Source of the DNA: Gemmatimonadota bacterium
Lineage (GTDB): Bacteria > Gemmatimonadota > Gemmatimonadetes > Gemmatimonadales > GWC2-71-9
Length of the DNA: 64,000 nt
Direction of reading: 5' to 3'
Assembly: GCA_003223395.1 (NCBI GenBank)
Contig: QHUZ01000025.1
Coordinates: 32,449-96,448 of the forward strand
Below the pieces are notes generated by a model. It saw only the letters and a program-made list of their open reading frames with translations. It searched no databases and was not told the DNA's origin. The translations under genes were made by a program, and so were the position numbers. Of this stretch, positions 1 through 9,389 are shown in pieces (positions within the stretch are counted from its first letter, which is position 1; every line of letters starts with the position of its first letter).

Positions 1-2
1 GC

Positions 3-938
3 GACTCGGTGTTGGCGACCGTGTCGCATCCGCCGCGTCCGGGGTTGGACTTCGCCGTCCTGACTGTGGTCATCGCTCCCTTGGCTGCAGCGCGCGTAAT
101 GCCTCACTCATGGGACCGCCGGGGCGACGTTCACGCTCTGAAGAACGATGATCCGGTGAGTCCCGTGGGATGCCCGCAGGGAAGTTGCTGGCAGGCGCCG
201 GCACCTCCGGATCGCATCATCGCCATGGACCGGCTCGGCATTCTGTTTCAGTCGTCGTTCGTCGACCGAGGCAGTTCGGGTGGCGCCTTGTTCAACGGCT
301 CGTGGGAAGTCGTCGGAATGGTGACGCAGGACGCGCCGCCGCGGGCGAACGCGATTTCGATCGACGACGTGCTGCGCGAGGCGCGAGGCTTTGAGATCCG
401 GCTGCGCCCACCGTCGGTGCCGAGGGCGGGATATCGGAACAGCGTTGCGCTATCCTGGCTGGCACCGGTCTCCGCCACCCGCGATCCGTATGCGGAGGAC
501 CGTTTGCCGAGCGGGCGTCTGGTGATGACGCGACAAGGACAGTCTCGGTTGACATGGCATGTCGGCCTCCTGCGGCTGGCGCCCGACAATCTGAGTGTGC
601 GGGCAGGGCTCGTCGGCGGCGCGTTGACGTTCCGGAGCGGGCGCTTCGCGGCCGCGGGATTCCTCGAGGCCGGGCTTGGTCGTGTGGAAGGCCGGTTCGA
701 CGCGGGCGGCTACTACATAGCCACCGGCAATCCGCAGAATCCCAATCGCTACGTCCCATATTGGCATCAGATGAGAGAAGACGGAATCGGCATCGGCGGC
801 GGAGTCACGTTTTCCGCCATCGTCGCGCGGCATGTCATCCTCGACGTCATGACGGGGCACTGGAGCTTCACGGTGCCGGACAGCGTGCCAAAGCTGCCGA
901 CGGCGTTCGTCGGGGCGGGGTTGCGGTGGGGCCTGTGA
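3..938 (+). CDS. Trypsin-like serine protease with beta-barrel-like C-terminal region, 5' partial
   Basis: The reading frame is open to the left edge, so the N-terminus with the expected catalytic His is missing. The first residues read PGLDFAVLTV, matching the strand carrying the catalytic Asp of S1-type proteases (Asp codon at 48-50). RGSSGGALFNG follows, with the nucleophilic Ser in the GxSGG context (codon 276-278). After about residue 150 the protein changes character: alternating Gly/aromatic strands (for example AAGFLEAGLGRVEGRF) run to a C-terminus ending GLRWGL, as in outer-membrane barrels. The stop overlaps the GTG start of the next gene by 4 bases. Inference: an exported or surface protease whose tail may anchor in the outer membrane. 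The protease assignment is fairly firm, the barrel less so. Confidence 0.6.
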   Translation, partial: DSVLATVSHPPRPGLDFAVLTVVIAPLAAARVMPHSWDRRGDVHALKNDDPVSPVGCPQGSCWQAPAPPDRIIAMDRLGILFQSSFVDRGSSGGALFNGSWEVVGMVTQDAPPRANAISIDDVLREARGFEIRLRPPSVPRAGYRNSVALSWLAPVSATRDPYAEDRLPSGRLVMTRQGQSRLTWHVGLLRLAPDNLSVRAGLVGGALTFRSGRFAAAGFLEAGLGRVEGRFDAGGYYIATGNPQNPNRYVPYWHQMREDGIGIGGGVTFSAIVARHVILDVMTGHWSFTVPDSVPKLPTAFVGAGLRWGL

Positions 939-2542
939 CCAGACGCTCGCTGTCCACCTGGACTCCGGTGGTGGTGATCGTGCTCCTGGGCTGCAGCGAT
1001 GAATTCACGAACAATCCTCCACTTGCATTGATGATCGACACCGCCGGGTGGCGGGACACGGTCATGGTGGGGGACCAAGCGGTCTTTGGGATCCGCGTTT
1101 CCACGGCAGGCGGTCAAAGCATCACGGGTGTGCAGGTGACGTGGGAGTCCGACAAGCCTGCGAAACTCGAAGTCCTGCCGTTACCTGCAGGTGGCACAAC
1201 CGAAGACTCGCTCTCTGCGCAATTGAGCGCAGTCGTCAGGGCCTACGCCCGAGACAGCAGCGTGACGATCACCGCGACGGTGGACAGACCTGGGTTCGAG
1301 CGTGACGTGTTGAGTCGACGAGTGGTTGTCATGGAGCGTTGGCTGTCACTTGGCGCCGGTAAGTCTCACACCTGCGGCATCGTCTACAACCACGAGGCGT
1401 ACTGCTGGGGAAACGGACAGAAAGGCGCCCTGGGCAATGGTCAAACCACGAGCGACGTCCCTGACAAAGTACTGGGGCTCGGCGATTTTGAGTTCGAGTC
1501 AATCAGCGCAGGCGAGGAGAACACGTGCGGAATCATCATCCAGCGCCTCGCGTATTGTTGGGGCTCGGGAAGTTTAGGTCGACTAGGTAATGGTTCCCAA
1601 GCTGATCGATTCTTCCCAACTGAAGTGTCCCTGGGGCGCGCGACACTATTGATGCGCGCCGGCGCGACCACCTGCGCCATCTCCACCGCGTCGGAAGGCT
1701 TCTGTTGGGGGAACAACGCCCTTCTGCAGTTGGGTGTCCCTGTCTCGGCTGACACGTTCGACAGATGTGGAAGTGATGAGTGCAGCCTGACTCCTCGTGG
1801 CGTTAGGACGGCCAGTGACGCTCCGTTCCTATTTTCGTCGGTCGATGTGGGGACTTCTCACGTCTGTGGAATCTCAAAGCAACCATCGTCCACCGACCGC
1901 GCCTTTTGCTGGGGTAGCGGGACGCAAGAACCCTTGACGCTCGCGAGAGTCTACTTACTGGGAGATACCGTCTTTAGCAGCCGAACACCCCGCGCCGTTG
2001 CGCCTCCTCTCGGCGCAACCGTCGCGTTGGCTTTCCGATCGATAAGCGCAGGCGACAAACATGCATGTGGCATCACGACGGCAGGCGTTGCTTACTGCTG
2101 GGGGTGGAACGGGCGGGGCCAATTGGGCACCGGCTTGATGACTAACGAAGCCTTCCCGAAGGCAACGACGGGAAGCCTTCTCTTCGATTCGATAACGGTT
2201 GGCAGCACTCATTCGTGCGCTCTGAGCCCCAGCGGGAACGCGTATTGTTGGGGCGCAAACGACTATGGTCAGCTCGGGGTCGACTCGCTCTCCAACACCG
2301 ACGTCCGAGAACCCAGGCCGGTTCTCGGAAACCTCACCTTCGCTTCTCTAAGTGCAGGGTATTTCCATACCTGCGGGATCACCATGCTAGGAGCAATGTA
2401 CTGCTGGGGTCGAGCAACCGACGCGCAGTTGGGAACCGAGGCACCCCTTCGAACGTGCACAGTCAGCGGCTCGCCCGTGCCCTGCAGTCGCGTCCCACTC
2501 CGGGTGGCCGAGCCTCGAGTGCTGCGAGCAGCAGGTTCCTAG
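935..2542 (+). CDS. RCC1-repeat lipoprotein
   Basis: The GTG start at 935 overlaps the upstream stop as GTGA and opens a lipoprotein signal peptide with lipobox VLLGC (lipidated Cys at residue 20), so export to the cell surface or periplasm is expected. An Ig-like beta region follows (about residues 35-130, VTWESD core). From residue 139 to near the end there are seven RCC1-type repeats, each with the pattern HxCGI...YCWGxxxxGxLG. The paired Cys in each repeat (TCG and YCWG) could form one disulfide per blade of a seven-bladed propeller. Family knowledge: secreted RCC1 lipoproteins are common in soil bacteria and their ligands are mostly unknown. Longer in-frame starts lie inside the upstream gene and would lose the lipobox. 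Confidence 0.75.
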   Translation: MTRRSLSTWTPVVVIVLLGCSDEFTNNPPLALMIDTAGWRDTVMVGDQAVFGIRVSTAGGQSITGVQVTWESDKPAKLEVLPLPAGGTTEDSLSAQLSAVVRAYARDSSVTITATVDRPGFERDVLSRRVVVMERWLSLGAGKSHTCGIVYNHEAYCWGNGQKGALGNGQTTSDVPDKVLGLGDFEFESISAGEENTCGIIIQRLAYCWGSGSLGRLGNGSQADRFFPTEVSLGRATLLMRAGATTCAISTASEGFCWGNNALLQLGVPVSADTFDRCGSDECSLTPRGVRTASDAPFLFSSVDVGTSHVCGISKQPSSTDRAFCWGSGTQEPLTLARVYLLGDTVFSSRTPRAVAPPLGATVALAFRSISAGDKHACGITTAGVAYCWGWNGRGQLGTGLMTNEAFPKATTGSLLFDSITVGSTHSCALSPSGNAYCWGANDYGQLGVDSLSNTDVREPRPVLGNLTFASLSAGYFHTCGITMLGAMYCWGRATDAQLGTEAPLRTCTVSGSPVPCSRVPLRVAEPRVLRAAGS

Positions 2543-2574
2543 CGAGTCTCCATTAGGGAGTACAGGAGCGGAGA

Positions 2575-4929
2575 ATGAATACGAACTTGAAAGCCATTCT
2601 CTGGGCCGCGTTCGTGATGCTGACCTGGAGCCGTAGCGGAGGAGCTCAAGCCGTAGCCAAGACTTGCATTCCCCGCGCGATTGGAGTGCCTGGTCTCTGG
2701 CAACAGCCACCCAACTGGTGGTCGAACGGTCGGCCCCGCCTGCCGAGATTCGACGATCCGCGTTGGCAAGGGGCCACAAGCCACACTGACGGGAGCGGTG
2801 ACGCTCAGCACGTCGACTTCCGCGCCCTGCAACGCTCGGACACCCTGTTCTTGTCATGGGTCGTTAAGGTAGACCCTGAGCTCAATCCCCATGTCGGTAT
2901 TATCGACACGCAGGCGGAGGATGAACTGTGGTTTGGTATCGAACAACAAGGTGGCGAGTCGCCGGTGGTGTTGAAGTTTGTATTCAAGACGACGGGAGCC
3001 GGCGAGGCCCTGACGCACTCGGACGCCGATGGATACAACGTTATGGTCTGGCTCGCCGATATGGTTGCGGATCCGACTCTCATGACCTTGGGTGCCTGGC
3101 AATACAGCAGCAATAGCACTGATCCCAATAAGCTTCCGCCACCCTGGATCACCGGCACTGGAGCGGTATGGAAGCTATCCCCGGCCGGTGAGGCATGGGG
3201 ATTCCAGCTTGCGCTGCGGACTAATGGAACCGCGGTGGGTCTTGCCGATGGTCCGAACATCGGTACGGATTTCAAAATGTGGTACCAAGTCGATGTCAGG
3301 TTACCTAGCCAGACCGACGTGGTACACTACACTTGGCCCCGCGAGCTTGGAACCATCGTCAGCTATCGAGGAGTTGGGGGTCCCAATCTCTCAGATTGGG
3401 GACCGTTTACTCGATCCGATCCGCTCCCTAACGATTGCCAAGGTGACCTCGCGATCGCCGCCCACTCAGACATCGGCACGAAGAACACGCCGGATTCCAA
3501 GATTCTGTTCTCGGTTTCCGGGACCTCACCCGACAACCTATTCGTTGTACGACCGACGAACATTACCTCCCCTTCGCGGTCCGTCCCCAAAGACAGCGTC
3601 AACGCTCGGTTCTGGATCGCTAACTGGGGATCTCAGCCCGGCTGGACGGCCGGTACCGGACAGTGGCAGCAACTCACTCCAGTAGACGAGCTCCAGTTGC
3701 GTCAGCAATCCAAGAATGTGGGTGATATCGGAGCAGGCCTTGCCACCAGTTCGAGTGAAATCGAGTTCACGTGGGCCCTTAGTGGTTGTTGGCTGGCTCA
3801 GTTCCGACGCGGGCTCGATCCCAGTTATCCCCTCCCCGGCGCCTGTCCCGACTTGGTGCGCGGCAGCCACCAATGCGTCCTGGCGGAACTCTCTTCTCCG
3901 CAACCTTACAGCTTCGTCAGAAAGAGCTTCTGGCGAAACATGGACTTCGAGACCGCTTCTGTTGTGACGCGTGACGCACAGATCGGCGTCCAAAGGCTCC
4001 CGGAGAGAGAGGGACGAGGGCCGAAGACGGTCTACTTGTATGTGGAAACGCATAACATGCCCGAATTTGCGACGGGGTCACAAAGGTTGGGTTGGGTTAA
4101 TCTCCTCCCGCGAGCTCCTGGTTATGGGCGAGCAACTGGTTCCGTCGTCCGCCAGCTGACCGATAGCGGCGGAGCCGCTGAAAGAGCTCGTCGCGCGTTC
4201 TTTTTCGTTGGCAATGACGGCATCGATTCTGTAGCGCCGACCTACCGCGTCCATGTCTATCGTGAGACGCCCGACAGCGTAGTGGTACGGGGCCGGAAAG
4301 TTCCAGGTCTGCGTCCGCAGACGTCGTTCGGGTACTGGGTCCAGCACAATGGCAACGTGGCTGGCTGGCGACATTCGATCGCAGGTGCTCACGGGGTGAC
4401 GCTCCATCGCATCGCGCCGAACTTCTACAAGCTCACAGTTCCGAACGACAGCTTTACGACGGTGATCACAAGAATCGAAGCGCTTGCGCCCAAGCGCTAC
4501 GCGCTCAGCGTCCACGCCGGCGTGAGTCTGCCGCATGGATCTTTGAAGAATACCGTCGACCCGGGGTTCGCGGTAACGGCTGACCTGGCAGTGCGTCTAA
4601 ATCAGACGTTCACGGCTGAAGCGCTGTATGGTCGTCATCGCTTCAACGGCAAAGCATCAAGCCCTGATGTCGATGTATCGCAAATGTCGCTCGGCCTCAA
4701 GGCATTTCTGAACGCGGGCCGAGTCCGGCCGTTCATCACTGCGGGAGGCGGGTCCTATCGATTCGATCCTGGATCCACCGATCCGGGAGCCCATGCTGGT
4801 GTCGGCGTCGAGTTCAATGCGTCCCTGAGACTCGCGTTCGATGCCGAGTACACAGGGCATACCGTGTTCAGTGGAAGCACTAAAACCTTCTTCTCCAGCC
4901 TCCAAGGGGGCGGTCGCGTCCGGTTCTGA
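2575..4929 (+). CDS. Secreted protein with C-terminal outer-membrane beta-barrel, function unknown
   Basis: The 784-residue product starts with a signal peptide (charged N-terminus, hydrophobic stretch, cleavage expected after GGAQA near residue 25). Residues about 30-290 are rich in Trp, Gly and Asp and look like an extracellular beta-sandwich; I cannot name the family. From about residue 642 the sequence switches to alternating amphipathic strands (ALSVHAGVSLPHG, TFTAEALYGRHRFNG, ASLRLAFDAEYTGH) and ends in GGRVRF, a classic C-terminal aromatic of outer-membrane barrels of the OmpA/OmpW size class. It lies 32 bases after the RCC1 lipoprotein gene in the same direction, with a GGAG ribosome site before the ATG. 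Inference: a surface-displayed protein co-expressed with the two genes upstream. Confidence 0.55.
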   Translation: MNTNLKAILWAAFVMLTWSRSGGAQAVAKTCIPRAIGVPGLWQQPPNWWSNGRPRLPRFDDPRWQGATSHTDGSGDAQHVDFRALQRSDTLFLSWVVKVDPELNPHVGIIDTQAEDELWFGIEQQGGESPVVLKFVFKTTGAGEALTHSDADGYNVMVWLADMVADPTLMTLGAWQYSSNSTDPNKLPPPWITGTGAVWKLSPAGEAWGFQLALRTNGTAVGLADGPNIGTDFKMWYQVDVRLPSQTDVVHYTWPRELGTIVSYRGVGGPNLSDWGPFTRSDPLPNDCQGDLAIAAHSDIGTKNTPDSKILFSVSGTSPDNLFVVRPTNITSPSRSVPKDSVNARFWIANWGSQPGWTAGTGQWQQLTPVDELQLRQQSKNVGDIGAGLATSSSEIEFTWALSGCWLAQFRRGLDPSYPLPGACPDLVRGSHQCVLAELSSPQPYSFVRKSFWRNMDFETASVVTRDAQIGVQRLPEREGRGPKTVYLYVETHNMPEFATGSQRLGWVNLLPRAPGYGRATGSVVRQLTDSGGAAERARRAFFFVGNDGIDSVAPTYRVHVYRETPDSVVVRGRKVPGLRPQTSFGYWVQHNGNVAGWRHSIAGAHGVTLHRIAPNFYKLTVPNDSFTTVITRIEALAPKRYALSVHAGVSLPHGSLKNTVDPGFAVTADLAVRLNQTFTAEALYGRHRFNGKASSPDVDVSQMSLGLKAFLNAGRVRPFITAGGGSYRFDPGSTDPGAHAGVGVEFNASLRLAFDAEYTGHTVFSGSTKTFFSSLQGGGRVRF

Positions 4930-5061
4930 CCGTGGCGGTACACATCCACAGATCGTGAATCTCTGGGTCCTGAGATGCATGCGATGATAGATCTGGCGAT
5001 ACAGCCGTAGCCCACTCGCAGCGCGCCGTCTCGCCTCCTACAGACCCCGCGCGTTGCGTAA

Positions 5062-5143
5062 GGTAATTGCCCCGCCGCATTACCGATCTACACACTCGAT
5101 TGAACCCAGATTAGCTCCTTCGTTTCATTACCTCCCGCGTAAT
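5062..5143. promoter_or_regulatory. Cluster of ATTACC/GGTAAT half-sites upstream of the injection-system locus
   Basis: The 291-base gap 4930-5220 precedes the eCIS genes. It holds GGTAAT (5062-5067), ATTACC (5079-5084), ATTACC (5127-5132) and GTAAT (5139-5143), which form two inverted pairs with 11- and 6-7-base spacers. The arrangement resembles paired operator half-sites. No convincing -35/-10 pair was found; a TTGACG at 5168 lacks a good -10. The binding factor is unknown. Confidence 0.3.
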
Positions 5144-5220
5144 CGCCGCCCATACTCGCCACGCCCTTGACGTGCCACACCTGAACATGGAGCGGCCGCA
5201 TCCCACGCATTTGCGTTCTC

Positions 5221-5580
5221 GTGGCAGACGTGACCGGCGTGCTCCGAGACATCATCGAAAGGACGCTCTCCGCACAGCCGGACATCCAGATCGTCTCAGG
5301 GCGGCCGTCGGGACCGGCCCGCCTAGGCGAGTACGAGCCGGACGTCATTGTGACGGGTCTGCTGAGCAGCGACGGGGACAATGCACTGGAGCGACTGTTC
5401 GATCGATACCCGCACGCGCGCGTGCTGGGGATCGCCGATGACGGTCGGCACGCCTACATGACTGAGCTGCGCCCCCATCGGGTGTCGTTGGGTGAGCTAT
5501 CTCCGGAACAGCTCGTCGAGGTGATACGGCGGGCTGGCGTATCGGCGGGGATCAGCGTTCGCGCCACTTACTGGGAGTGA
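5221..5580 (+). CDS. Degenerate response-receiver-like protein at head of eCIS locus
   Basis: A 119-residue protein starting at GTG 5221. Its pattern (short helix, DIQIV strand, EPDVIVTGL strand, YPHARVLGIADD strand, then LSPEQLVEVIRRA helix) resembles the alternating beta/alpha fold of CheY-like receivers. At the position where a receiver carries the phosphorylated Asp at the end of strand 3, this protein has VTGL, so it would be a non-phosphorylatable pseudo-receiver. It lies 3 bases before the DUF4255 gene and probably belongs to the same transcript. A role in regulating or assembling the particle is a guess. An unrelated small alpha/beta fold is the alternative. Confidence 0.45.
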   Translation: MADVTGVLRDIIERTLSAQPDIQIVSGRPSGPARLGEYEPDVIVTGLLSSDGDNALERLFDRYPHARVLGIADDGRHAYMTELRPHRVSLGELSPEQLVEVIRRAGVSAGISVRATYWE

Positions 5581-5583
5581 CCC

Positions 5584-6165
5584 GTGAGCAATTTGCTGGC
5601 CATTCACTCGGTCGGGCAGTCGTTGATGACGTTCCTCCAGAACGCCTATCCGCCGCAGCTCCAGGCGATCCACACCTGTGAATTCAAGCAGATCTCGAGC
5701 GGCGAGCTCGACAAGAACTCGTCGTTCGAGACGTCGGTCACGCTGTTCCTCTACCGCGTCACCATGAACGAACACCTGCGCAATCTGCAGCGGCGCAACG
5801 AGCTCGGCGGCGAGCAGTTCCCGCTGTCGGTCGATCTCCACTATCTGCTCACCGTCTGGGGCGACACGCCGCTCGTCGAGCAGGCGATCGTCGCGTGGGT
5901 CATGCAGCAGTTGAATCAGCGCCCGCTGCTCGACTTGTCCGCGCTGTCCCCGGAGGCGAACTGGAGTCCGGCCGACTACGTGCAAGTGATTCCTGCGGAG
6001 CTGTCGACTGAGGACATGATGCGCATCTGGGATGCGCTCGAGCCGCCGTATCGGTTGAGCCTCTCCTATGTCGCTCGCGTCGTGCGCATCGACGCCGAGC
6101 GGACGCCCGATACCCGGCGCGTGCTCGCCACGCGATTCGCCGTCGAGACTGCGGGGCCCGTATGA
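5584..6165 (+). CDS. DUF4255 family eCIS cap/tail-terminator protein (Afp16/Pvc16-like)
   Basis: This 193-residue protein (GTG start) has the hallmarks of the Pvc16 N-terminal domain. An N-terminal helix with SVGQSLMTFLQ is followed by strands VTLFLYRVTMNEHLRN and LSVDLHYLLTVWG, a helix ending VMQQLNQRPLL, and a final YRLSLSYVARVVRID strand. In characterised eCIS particles the family caps the distal end of the tube and sheath and sets or terminates length. Being near the start of the locus, just before sheath and tube, is a usual eCIS arrangement. The length is near the conserved domain's own size, so there is no large extension. Its stop overlaps the next ATG by 4 bases. Confidence 0.85.
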   Translation: MSNLLAIHSVGQSLMTFLQNAYPPQLQAIHTCEFKQISSGELDKNSSFETSVTLFLYRVTMNEHLRNLQRRNELGGEQFPLSVDLHYLLTVWGDTPLVEQAIVAWVMQQLNQRPLLDLSALSPEANWSPADYVQVIPAELSTEDMMRIWDALEPPYRLSLSYVARVVRIDAERTPDTRRVLATRFAVETAGPV

Positions 6166-6887
6166 GCGTCGATCTCCTCGACCGGCGGGTGTTGGGGGGC
6201 GTGCGATTCATCAACGCCGTCACGGGACTGCCCGTTGACCGAGTCCTGGACGTGCGCGCTCCGAACGTGCAGTGGATCCGCAACGGGAGCGGCGATTATG
6301 TCATCGCGCTCGCGCCTGGACTTGCCGCGCACACGGTTGCATTTGCTGCGCCGCCGGCCGCGCCGCCGATCGGCAGCGTGACGTTGACGGTGACCGTGAG
6401 GGATCCGCTCGGTGAGTACCTCCCACGCCGCGCCACGATCACGTTGCCGCGCGATCCCGATCCAACGCACGCGGCCCAAACCGGCTCGCTGTTTAGCCCG
6501 GTCGGCGTTCCGCTGTACCTGGCGCCCGCGGCGTCCACGGCACCGGGGTGGGCGTTAGTCCGCGTCACCGTGCTCGGCGGCACACCGGACGACCGCTTAG
6601 CGGGAGCGCTGTTACGCGTGGTGCAAGACGTCACGGGACGCGTGCTAGCGCGGGGTCTCAGCGACGCACGCGGCGAAGCGCTTGTGCCTGTACCTGGTAT
6701 CCCCGTGACCACCTTCGGAACGGGCACCGGTCCGGTTCTCGCGACGGACGTGACCGCCAGTCTCCAAGTCTTCGCGCCGACGCAAGAGACAGATCCCAGC
6801 AATCCCGATCAGTTGGAAACGCAGCCAGTCCTGAAAAGCGCGCCGGTTCAGCTGTCCTCCGGACGCAGCCTCTATCTGAGTCTCTGA
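6162..6887 (+). CDS. eCIS-locus beta-rich protein of unknown function
   Basis: A 241-residue protein translationally coupled (ATGA) to the cap gene. It has two visible beta-sandwich-like halves. The first (residues about 12-105) contains VTLTVTVRDPLGEYLPRRATI, reminiscent of carboxypeptidase-regulatory or transthyretin-like folds. The second (about 125-240) contains ALLRVVQDVTGRVLARGLSDARGEALVPVPG, a second variable-loop repeat of the same style. There is no signal peptide or membrane segment, so a cytoplasmic particle component is expected. Position between cap and sheath suggests a structural accessory, possibly a surface decoration or second cap element. No named family recognised. Confidence 0.5.
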   Translation: MSVDLLDRRVLGGVRFINAVTGLPVDRVLDVRAPNVQWIRNGSGDYVIALAPGLAAHTVAFAAPPAAPPIGSVTLTVTVRDPLGEYLPRRATITLPRDPDPTHAAQTGSLFSPVGVPLYLAPAASTAPGWALVRVTVLGGTPDDRLAGALLRVVQDVTGRVLARGLSDARGEALVPVPGIPVTTFGTGTGPVLATDVTASLQVFAPTQETDPSNPDQLETQPVLKSAPVQLSSGRSLYLSL

Positions 6888-6904
6888 GGAGAGGAGTCCA
6901 AACC

Positions 6905-9370
6905 ATGCCCGAGTATCTCGCGCCAGGCGTCTACGTCGAAGAGACCAGCTTCCGGTCGAAGTCGATCGAAGGCGTCAGCACCAGCACCACCGCGTTCGTG
7001 GGCCCCACGCGCAAAGGTCCCACCTACAACCCGGACAAGCCGTCGCCCGACACGCTACCGGAGCTGCTCACGAGCTTCGGCGACTTCGAGCGGATCTACG
7101 GCGGGCTCGACGACCTCTCGTTCGGCACGAACTATCTCGCTCACGCAGTCAAGGCGTATTTCGACAACGGCGGCTCACGGCTGTTCGTGTCGCGGGTTTT
7201 CCAAACGGACACCGCCGACGGCCTCGCCGCGTCTCCCCTCATCGATAAGACGAGCACCGGCACGGAGGCGACGCTCTTTCGCGCGCGCACGCCGGGGAGC
7301 GCGGGCAACGGGGTGGTGCGCGTCCGCCAGGTCACGACGCCGGCCACGGAACTGAGCCTCAAGCGCGCGCCGGAGGGCAGCATGGTCCGCATCGGCGGCG
7401 GTACGACCTCGCCGGCGACCAAGGCGCGGCTGTTGGGCGCAAAGCCCCCCTTTGCCCTCCCCACCGGCGGCAAGCTGTTACTGACAGCCGGAGCGACGGA
7501 CGTGGACGTCGAGATCAAGGGCACCGAAACCAGCGTGACGGGCGAGGCGATCACGGCCCCCTTCACGGTGACGCAGGCGGCGGGCGACCATGTCCTCGAC
7601 GTCATGATCGATGGCGTCCCGCAACTGATTCCGCTGATCACTGCCCAGGGAGCGACCACCGCCACCTTCAACAGCGTCGCCGACATCGTCGCTCTGCTCA
7701 ACCGCGAGCTCCACTCCGGCTATGCCGAGGTGACCGGCGGCGGCAATGACCAGATCCGCATCGCCAGCGACCGCCGCGGGAAAGCGGCGATGGTAAAGGT
7801 CAAAGGGAATTCGACCCTTGGCTTTGTGCCGGAAACGGGCAAGACGCATATCACCGCCACGGGCACTGACGAGGGAACGGATAACAACGTCAACGACGTG
7901 TGGGCCATCACCGCCGATGAGCTGGGCGCCCTGGTCGGCACGCTGTCGCAGGGAAAGGTATCCGCCGGCTACTCGCCGGAGGTGGACCGCCTCGTGCTGA
8001 CCTCGGCAGACGAGGGCGAGACGGCAGTCCTCACGGTTCGCGACGGCGATCCGGCCGATGACGACGTCGCCAAGGCGTTTGGCTTCCAGCCCAACCAGAC
8101 CGCGACGGGCATGGGGACTGAGCCGGTGCAGTACTACATGAAACGCGGCGGCACCTGGCTCGACGGGCAGCAGTCGCCGAAATCGCTGGACCTCGGCGCC
8201 GAGTTTCCCACCAACGGCACGTCAGTCCACGGCGCCGACATCATCACACTCAGCGTCGTCACCATGGACGCGGATGGTAACGAGACCGGGTACGAGGGAC
8301 TCGGCTTCGATGATGCGCATCCGCGCTGGGTAGGGCATGCACTCGCGAAGGACCCCACGAGCCGTCTCGAGATGCTCCAGGGGCTGGCGTGGATGGACCA
8401 GGGCACCGGCGTCAGCGCGTTCGAGTTGCGCGACCGGCTCTTCGCGACCGGTGAGGTGCGCGACATCTGGCTGACCGGCGGCTTCGACGGAGCAGAGCCG
8501 ACTGCGGCGGCGTACGAGCGTGGACTCAAGGCGATCGAACAGAACGATGATGTGTCGATCGTCGCCGCCCCGGGCGGTTCTGCGTACCAAGACGCTCAGG
8601 GGATCATGAACGCGCTGGTCACTCACGCCGACGGGGGGCACCGCTATCGCATCGCCGTGCTGGACACACCGCCCGGGCAGACCGTAACGCAGGCAAAGGC
8701 GGTGCGCAGCCAGTTCGACTCGACGCACGCCGCGATGTACTACCCCTGGGTCACCGTCCCCAACCCCCTGACCCGGCCGGGGGACGAGAGCATCCCGCGC
8801 GAGCTGACGTTGCCGCCGTCAGGGTTCGTGTGCGGCATCTACGCGCGGTCCGACGTGGAGCATGGCGTCTACAAGGCGCCGGCCAACGAGGTGGTCCGTG
8901 GCGCGCTGCGCTTCGAGACCGACATCAACTTCGCGCAGCAGGAGCTGCTGAACCCGCTGGGCGTCAACTGCCTGCGCTTCTTCCCCGGACGGGGATATCG
9001 CGTGTGGGGTGCCCGCACCGCCAGCTCCGATCCGGAATGGAAGTACGTGAACATCCGGCGCTACTTCAATTACCTCGAGCGCTCGATCGATCGCGGCACC
9101 CAATGGGCGGTATTCGAGCCTAACGGCGAGCGGCTGTGGGACAACATTCGGCAGACCATCAGTGACTTCCTGTACAACGAGTGGGTATCTGGCGCGTTGC
9201 TCGGCGCGGACCCGAAGCAGGCGTTCTTCGTTCGCTGCGATCGCAGCACCATGACCCAGAATGATCTCGACAACGGCCGCTTGATCTGTCTGGTCGGCGT
9301 CGCGGCCATCAAGCCGGCCGAGTTCGTGATCTTCCGCATCGGCCAGAAGACAGCCGATGCACGGTCTTGA
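6905..9370 (+). CDS. Contractile sheath protein, enlarged (Afp2/3-Pvc2/3-like)
   Basis: The ATG at 6905 follows a strong GGAGAGGAG ribosome site and gives 821 residues. The start YLAPGVYVEE and GVSTSTTAFVG is the standard sheath N-terminus. Residues about 515-560 (LTGGFDGAEPTAAAYERG) form the conserved core, and about 650-821 the sheath C-terminal domain with NPLGVNCLRFFPGRGYRVWG, a YVNIRR segment, FEPNGERLW and QAFFVRCDRST. Simple eCIS sheaths are about 350-500 residues; the excess here is a beta-rich insert at about residues 115-430 that would project outward. In the particle this protein surrounds the tube and contracts. A long in-frame extension upstream of 6905 overlaps the previous gene and was rejected. 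Confidence 0.93.
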   Translation: MPEYLAPGVYVEETSFRSKSIEGVSTSTTAFVGPTRKGPTYNPDKPSPDTLPELLTSFGDFERIYGGLDDLSFGTNYLAHAVKAYFDNGGSRLFVSRVFQTDTADGLAASPLIDKTSTGTEATLFRARTPGSAGNGVVRVRQVTTPATELSLKRAPEGSMVRIGGGTTSPATKARLLGAKPPFALPTGGKLLLTAGATDVDVEIKGTETSVTGEAITAPFTVTQAAGDHVLDVMIDGVPQLIPLITAQGATTATFNSVADIVALLNRELHSGYAEVTGGGNDQIRIASDRRGKAAMVKVKGNSTLGFVPETGKTHITATGTDEGTDNNVNDVWAITADELGALVGTLSQGKVSAGYSPEVDRLVLTSADEGETAVLTVRDGDPADDDVAKAFGFQPNQTATGMGTEPVQYYMKRGGTWLDGQQSPKSLDLGAEFPTNGTSVHGADIITLSVVTMDADGNETGYEGLGFDDAHPRWVGHALAKDPTSRLEMLQGLAWMDQGTGVSAFELRDRLFATGEVRDIWLTGGFDGAEPTAAAYERGLKAIEQNDDVSIVAAPGGSAYQDAQGIMNALVTHADGGHRYRIAVLDTPPGQTVTQAKAVRSQFDSTHAAMYYPWVTVPNPLTRPGDESIPRELTLPPSGFVCGIYARSDVEHGVYKAPANEVVRGALRFETDINFAQQELLNPLGVNCLRFFPGRGYRVWGARTASSDPEWKYVNIRRYFNYLERSIDRGTQWAVFEPNGERLWDNIRQTISDFLYNEWVSGALLGADPKQAFFVRCDRSTMTQNDLDNGRLICLVGVAAIKPAEFVIFRIGQKTADARS

Positions 9371-9389
9371 ACCTGAGGGAGACTGACCA

